From Flintibacter sp. KGMB00164 (GTDB taxonomy: Bacteria; Bacillota; Clostridia; Oscillospirales; Oscillospiraceae), in assembly GCF_008727735.1 (NCBI RefSeq), contig NZ_CP044227.1:930001-994000 (forward strand): 64,000 nt of DNA, given 5' to 3'. The translations under genes and the position numbers were made by a program. Positions within the stretch are counted from its first letter, which is position 1. Each line of letters opens with the position of its first letter. Positions 60,035 to 64,000 of this stretch are shown here, piece after piece. The notes below the pieces were generated by a model. That model had not been told where the DNA came from and ran no database searches. It saw nothing but the letters and a program-made list of their open reading frames with translations.

Positions 60035-61047
60035 AACGATATGAGCGGCGAGCAGCCCTTTTGTGGATGATTCTGGCTGTGGCCGGGCTGGGACTGTTGA
60101 TTGCGTCGCTGTGCTTGGAACAGCGCCAAATGCCATGGGTAGTGGGGCTTTTTTTGGCAGTATGCCTGGCCGTGCAGATTCTTCTCTACCGGACTGCAAG
60201 AGACAGCATGAGGGAACTGGTGGTTCAACTATCCGACCTGATCGATCAGCTGACCCAGCTTCGGCAGAATCCTGTTTTTCCGACCCTGGAGGATACCGTC
60301 CTCTCACGGCTTCAACAGCAGGTGGAGCGGCTGGCCTCTATCTGGGCGGGACTGAACCGGCAGGCAAAGCAGGAGCGGGATGAGATCCAAAGCTTGGTGT
60401 CCGACCTGAGTCATCAGCTGAAAACACCTGTGGCCACTCTGCAGATTTACGGTTCTCTTTTGGTACAGCCTGAGCTGTCCCCGGAACAGCGGCAGGAGTA
60501 TGGAAGCAGGATGCAGCGCGCCCTGGAGCGGCTGGACTTTTTACTGGACAGCATGGTTAAGCTTTCCCGTCTGGAGTCCGGGAGCATCCGCCTTCAGCCA
60601 CGGATTACTGATGTAGAGGAACTGGTTCTCAATGCTGCGTTGCAGGTACGTCGGGCGGCAGAGAGTAAAGAAATTAATCTCTCTATCCGGCCGCCGTCCA
60701 AACCAATTGCGGTGTGCTGTGACCCGAAGTGGACGGAAGAGGCCATCTTCAACGTCCTGGACAATGCAGTCAAGTATACCCCGCAAAGGGGACGGGTGGC
60801 GCTTACCTTGGAAAGCTACGAGACCTACTGCCGAATCAATATTTCCGACACTGGATGTGGAATCCCACCTGAGGAGATCCCGAAGATCTTTCAGCGCTTT
60901 TACCGCGGCCAGAGTGTGCAGGCGGTGGAAGGAGTGGGCCTGGGACTTCCGTTGGCGCGGAAGGTCGTTCAGGAACAGGGAGGATGGATCAAAGTATCGT
61001 CTGACCATAAGGGAAGTACTTTTTCCGTTTTCATGCGGCGCAGCTGA
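60031..61047 (+). CDS. Intramembrane-sensing histidine kinase (BceS-like)
   Basis: A 338-residue kinase with two membrane segments (about 9-28 and 36-54) joined by only about seven residues, so it has no extracytoplasmic sensor. Phospho-acceptor His128 in DLSHQLKTPVATL, then N box, DTGCGIPPEEIPKIF and GLGLPLARKVV. Such kinases usually take their input from the partner ABC transporter, which is here encoded beside it. Starts by ATGA overlap with the regulator. Confidence 0.93.
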   Translation: MKRYERRAALLWMILAVAGLGLLIASLCLEQRQMPWVVGLFLAVCLAVQILLYRTARDSMRELVVQLSDLIDQLTQLRQNPVFPTLEDTVLSRLQQQVERLASIWAGLNRQAKQERDEIQSLVSDLSHQLKTPVATLQIYGSLLVQPELSPEQRQEYGSRMQRALERLDFLLDSMVKLSRLESGSIRLQPRITDVEELVLNAALQVRRAAESKEINLSIRPPSKPIAVCCDPKWTEEAIFNVLDNAVKYTPQRGRVALTLESYETYCRINISDTGCGIPPEEIPKIFQRFYRGQSVQAVEGVGLGLPLARKVVQEQGGWIKVSSDHKGSTFSVFMRRS

Positions 61048-61115
61048 CTAAGTTCTGGTTACAGAATTTTAAGCTGTGACCGATCAATATTACCTATTAT
61101 TTCCAGGATAAATTA

Positions 61116-61157
61116 GAAAAGAGCTAACTGACAAAATAAGGTCAGTTAGCTCTTTTC
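61116..61157. terminator. Terminator closing the ABC/two-component unit
   Basis: A perfect 17-bp stem GAAAAGAGCTAACTGAC / GTCAGTTAGCTCTTTTC around AAAATAAG. It shares the core GAGCTAACTG / CAGTTAGCTC with the guaA terminator. Confidence 0.85.
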
Positions 61158-61238
61158 TGATTTTCTTGTCTGACAGAGTGCGCAGCTTGATCCATAGGTA
61201 ACGGATCATATAACAATGTGCTTTGATAAAATTTGATT

Positions 61239-62555
61239 TTAGAAATTTAATCGAATCAATCGGCTGGGACGTCCTGGAGAGCTGGAGGAGCTTTTACCGA
61301 CCACCTGGATATAGCCGTGATCTTCCAGAGCTAGGAGCAGACGGTTCATGCTTCTGGGGCTGATATGCATCAGTTGAGCAAACTTTTGCGGCGTGACGAT
61401 ATCCAGGTGGTATTGTGCCAATACTAGCTTCATTTTTTGCAGTGTTGACGTATTGATTCCTGTTTGCTGGGATATGGAAAGCAAGGGCCGATCCGCATGA
61501 ATAACAGGTTCTTCTTTATTGGAAGGAGAGATGGGGCCTGCGATGCTGTTTTCATCGTAGACGATATAACAGCAGTCAATTCCGTTTTGACGGGCCTTTT
61601 GACATCCTAACTCCGCGTGAAACTTCGCTGCTTGAGGGGTTTCCCCCAGACCAATTCCCATAAATACATTTTTTATTATATTTTTGTTGTGAATAGAGAA
61701 GAGCAATTCCAGGCGCGTGAAAGAGTCGGTTTCAGCCTTTAAATCTGCGGTGGTGGTAAACAAATAGCATCGGCCATCGGGATATTCCAGCACGGCAGCT
61801 TTCATTTTGGATGCAAAGATATAGATCAATTCCAGAATCTGATTTTTATTTTTGAAGCGCTGAATCAGGTTTTGATTACACACGGAATATTCTTCCAAAA
61901 AATCTGTATCGATAAGCAAAATAGCAAGGGAATTTTCTTCTTTAATGCGCAGCTGATAATTGAGCTGAATTTTGTTGATTTGTTGGATGATCGCATCAGC
62001 AGAAGGTTCAATTTTAACGCAGGGGATTCCTTTTTCCGACAGAGTTTGGGCCACAAAGGAGAGACCTGTAACGCAAAGCCCAACTTTCTTTTTGTAGTAA
62101 TTTAGTTCATGAAAATGGCATACTTGCGTCAAATAATTCTCTTCTGTGACAAGAGAAGGATACTTTAAAATCAGAATATCATTTTTTTGATAGCCGATTT
62201 CACGATATGTCTCATAGACGATGCTCTCTTCGTAGCAGTCCAGGCTGATTTTGCATATATTGATGCCATTTTGCCGATTTGCTTTTAAGAGAGCGCTCAG
62301 AAAAGAAATTTTATTTCTGGGAAGATATTCCCAGATGACAGAAGGAGTAAGGTTTTGGCTGGCATATAGGTAAGGGGTCATTCCGGTAAAAAGAATGGCG
62401 TCAAAATTGCGCTCGCTTTTTTCCAAAAACGGGAGTACCTCGTGGTAATCGGTGTAGGGTACATAGACTGCCTCAAGGTAACAGTGCATCTCGGATAGAA
62501 TTTCTTGGACATAATTCAGGCTTTTTTGTGGTCCGAGGATGGCAAGTCTGATCAT
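61239..62555 (-). CDS. Transcriptional regulator with PrpR/GGDEF-like sensor region and C-terminal winged helix
   Basis: A 438-residue protein with lower GC and a different codon use from its neighbours. Residues 1-190 form an alpha/beta sensor-like region (MIRLAILGPQKSLNYV). Residues about 195-350 resemble a degenerate GGDEF domain (FMGIGLGETPQAAKFHAELGCQKARQNG, then CCYIVYDEN). The last 70 residues are a winged helix (TPQKFAQLMHISPRSMNRLLLALEDHGYIQV) with a GRPSR tail. It is divergent from the M20 peptidase and probably controls it. Start at ATG 62555 behind GGGAG. Confidence 0.75.
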   Translation of the reverse strand: MIRLAILGPQKSLNYVQEILSEMHCYLEAVYVPYTDYHEVLPFLEKSERNFDAILFTGMTPYLYASQNLTPSVIWEYLPRNKISFLSALLKANRQNGINICKISLDCYEESIVYETYREIGYQKNDILILKYPSLVTEENYLTQVCHFHELNYYKKKVGLCVTGLSFVAQTLSEKGIPCVKIEPSADAIIQQINKIQLNYQLRIKEENSLAILLIDTDFLEEYSVCNQNLIQRFKNKNQILELIYIFASKMKAAVLEYPDGRCYLFTTTADLKAETDSFTRLELLFSIHNKNIIKNVFMGIGLGETPQAAKFHAELGCQKARQNGIDCCYIVYDENSIAGPISPSNKEEPVIHADRPLLSISQQTGINTSTLQKMKLVLAQYHLDIVTPQKFAQLMHISPRSMNRLLLALEDHGYIQVVGKSSSSSPGRPSRLIRLNF

Positions 62556-62603
62556 ATGTAATCTCCCTTTGCTTCCAAGAGCGACATTCTGAATGTTTAA
62601 AAT

Positions 62604-62612
62604 ATTATACCA
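62604..62612 (-). promoter_or_regulatory. Extended -10 promoter of the divergent regulator gene
   Basis: On the minus strand TGGTATAAT (62612-62604); the -35 region is poor. Confidence 0.5.
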
Positions 62613-62687
62613 CAAATCAGGCTAGCGTGCTTGGATTTCTGCCGTGTCTCAAATTGTACTTTAATTACGGCCAAAAAGTCAGAGACC

Positions 62688-62716
62688 TTGTTTTTGGGTC
62701 ATCACCATGCTAGACT
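62688..62716 (+). promoter_or_regulatory. Promoter of the M20 peptidase gene with a palindrome at the start site
   Basis: TTGTTT (62688-62693), 17-bp spacer, TAGACT (62711-62716). A palindrome TCCGGCCGGA lies at 62731-62740, just past the likely start site, and could be an operator. Confidence 0.55.
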
Positions 62717-62769
62717 TTTTTTAAGCAAAGTCCGGCCGGACGAGGAAATTAAAAAAGGTGGGAAATATC

Positions 62770-63960
62770 GTGGGAATTGATCGAGAGCAGTGTATCAAGC
62801 AGGTCAATCAATACATTGATGCGCACAGAGAAGACATGATGCAATTCTGGAAAGAGTTGGTGTCTATCGAGAGCGGAAACGAGTCTCAGAAAGAGGGCGT
62901 AGATGAGATTTGTTCCAAGATCGCGGAAGAGCTCAGAGGCTGCGGCGCTGAAACTCAAACGATCCAGATGGAGAAAAAGGGAAATTTCCTTCTGGCTGAC
63001 TGGGGAAAAGGCCGGGAGAAGAAGCCGGTTTTGTTCATTGGGCATATGGATACCGTGTTCAAGGAGGGGGCTGCCAAGCAGAATCCGTTTCGGGTAGATG
63101 AGGATGGAAATGCTCATGGGCCTGGTGTTTTGGATATGAAAGCGGGCCTGACCATCGCGGTGTTTATTGTAAAGGCGTTGAACGATGCCGGCTATAATGA
63201 GCGGCCGGTCAAAATTGCCTTTGCCGGAGATGAAGAAAACGGACACAGAGAGTCTGGCGCCGCGGCAGTCATGCTGGAGGCATGTGAGGGCGTGGCCGCT
63301 GCCTTCAACTTTGAGACAGGCTACCTGGACGATGGCTTGGTAGTGGGAAGAAAGGGCTCTTTCCGCATGACAGTGGAGGTTCAGGGCGTGGCCTCCCACT
63401 CCGGCAATGCACCGGAAAAGGGACGCAATGCCATCCAGGAGATGTCTCATAAAATCATTGAGCTTCAGAATTTAAACGACTATGAGCATGGCACATCCCT
63501 GAATGTGGGCCTGATTACCGGCGGAACCGTTGTGAATGCTGTGCCGGATCACTGCGAAATCAAAATCGACATCCGCTTTACACAGAAAGAGCGCTTGGAT
63601 CAGCTGCTGGAGAAGATCGATGAGATCCTGGCTAAGACTTATGTGGACGGAACTAAAACCATTGTCCATAAGACCGTTCCCAGCGCAGTAATGGAGGATT
63701 CTGAGCCGGTGATGGCGCTGTTCCACCATATTGAGAAGACTGCAGAACTTACAGGGTATGGAAAAGTAAAGCCCATTAAAGTGGGCGGCTGGTCCGATTC
63801 CAGCTTGGTGGCATCCAAGGGCATCCCTGTGGTATGCGGCCTGGGAGCAAGAGGAAAAGGAAACCATTCTCCGGAAGAATTTGCTGTGGTAGAGTCGGTG
63901 TTTGAACGCGCCAAACTGATCGCTGCTTCGGTCATTCTTTTGGATGAAGACTTGGTATAA
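62770..63960 (+). CDS. M20 family metallopeptidase (glutamate carboxypeptidase / ArgE-DapE type)
   Basis: A 396-residue di-zinc peptidase or amidohydrolase. Zinc ligands H92 in FIGHMDTVF, D122 in GPGVLDMKAG, E155-E156 in GDEENGHRES, E182 in NFETG, and His in GKGNHSPEEF near the C-terminus. A dimerisation domain lies between. It resembles CPG2-type carboxypeptidases that free glutamate from N-acyl forms. The substrate is not fixed. I chose GTG 62770, 9 bases after AGGTGG; GTG 62758 is possible. A further gene starts 13 bases after the stop. Confidence 0.9.
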   Translation: MGIDREQCIKQVNQYIDAHREDMMQFWKELVSIESGNESQKEGVDEICSKIAEELRGCGAETQTIQMEKKGNFLLADWGKGREKKPVLFIGHMDTVFKEGAAKQNPFRVDEDGNAHGPGVLDMKAGLTIAVFIVKALNDAGYNERPVKIAFAGDEENGHRESGAAAVMLEACEGVAAAFNFETGYLDDGLVVGRKGSFRMTVEVQGVASHSGNAPEKGRNAIQEMSHKIIELQNLNDYEHGTSLNVGLITGGTVVNAVPDHCEIKIDIRFTQKERLDQLLEKIDEILAKTYVDGTKTIVHKTVPSAVMEDSEPVMALFHHIEKTAELTGYGKVKPIKVGGWSDSSLVASKGIPVVCGLGARGKGNHSPEEFAVVESVFERAKLIAASVILLDEDLV

Positions 63961-63972
63961 AGAGGTAGTGTC

Positions 63973-64000
63973 ATGGAAGAGAGAAAGAATAAAGTAACCA
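63973..64000 (+). CDS. First codons of an unidentified gene cut by the window edge
   Basis: ATG at 63973 behind AGAGGTAG, reading MEERKNKVT to the last base. Spacing of 12 bases from the peptidase gene suggests an operon; a transporter for the peptidase's substrate would be a usual neighbour, but nothing visible supports a function. Confidence 0.5.

Noticed and set aside
57560-60307. A 915-residue minus-strand open frame opposite the permease and response regulator.
   Set aside because: The same reasons: antisense to genes with clear motifs, no recognisable domain.
1-64000. CRISPR arrays, insertion sequences, prophage or rRNA genes.
   Set aside because: No spaced direct repeats, transposase or integrase motifs, phage structural genes or rRNA-like stretches were seen.

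Overview
The window looks like the chromosome of a spore-forming, strictly anaerobic Gram-positive bacterium of the Clostridia, most likely an Oscillospiraceae gut bacterium of the Flavonifractor/Oscillibacter/Lawsonibacter type. The reasons are the GC-rich coding style with strong AGGAGG ribosome sites, pyruvate:ferredoxin oxidoreductase, a complete spoIIIAA-AH operon plus yqfC-yqfD, the ylxM-ffh-rpsP-khpA-rimM order and lipoprotein/Lgt machinery. The genus is inferred, not proven. I see no IS element, prophage, CRISPR array or rRNA. Apart from 2776-3237, which holds a tRNA, no gene-free stretch exceeds 300 bases.

Layout. 1-3050: 3' part of nifJ and a tRNA-Ser(CGA). 3178-8112: a YgjP-like metallopeptidase, then an eight-gene run of small membrane, secreted and lipoprotein genes with an XRE regulator, ending in a metallophosphoesterase. 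8109-14580: nudC, then yqfC-yqfD-phoH-ybeY-era-yqzL-recO, joining sporulation, rRNA maturation and repair. 14620-16422: pepF on the minus strand. 16528-25427: a complete histidine operon (hisC-B-Z-G-D-H-A-F-I-E), followed by a PHP-type histidinol phosphatase and a degenerate HAD protein.

25478-34709: a NifX-like protein, a DUF4317 protein, the minus-strand signal-recognition/ribosome operon, the ymfF-ymfH M16 pair, lgt and folD. 34761-40057: the SpoIIIA channel operon and an Asp23 protein. 40154-45171: a CitA/CitB-type two-component system, a GltS-type symporter and a TAXI-type solute-binding lipoprotein with no TRAP permease, which may be a binding-protein-assisted GltS transport system. 45216-49869: LacI regulator, cysK, patatin-like lipase, DUF3842 and a ferredoxin-like aldo/keto reductase.

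50014-54453 (minus strand): a TetM-like GTPase fused to a NYN nuclease-like domain, an ECF S-component with an attenuator-like leader, and a P-loop kinase with an extra N-terminal domain. 54619-55908: a GMP synthase that has lost the catalytic part of its glutaminase domain. 56167-61047: an ABC exporter with an intramembrane-sensing two-component system, bracketed by two nearly identical terminators. 61239-64000: a regulator divergent from an M20 peptidase and the first codons of one more gene.

The items most worth a second look are the glutaminase-less GuaA, the GltS-TAXI-CitAB cluster, the in-frame YbeY fusion with a possible internal start, the GTPase-NYN fusion, the ECF leader RNA and the eight-gene envelope operon. 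All identities come from reading sequence motifs; no database search was run.
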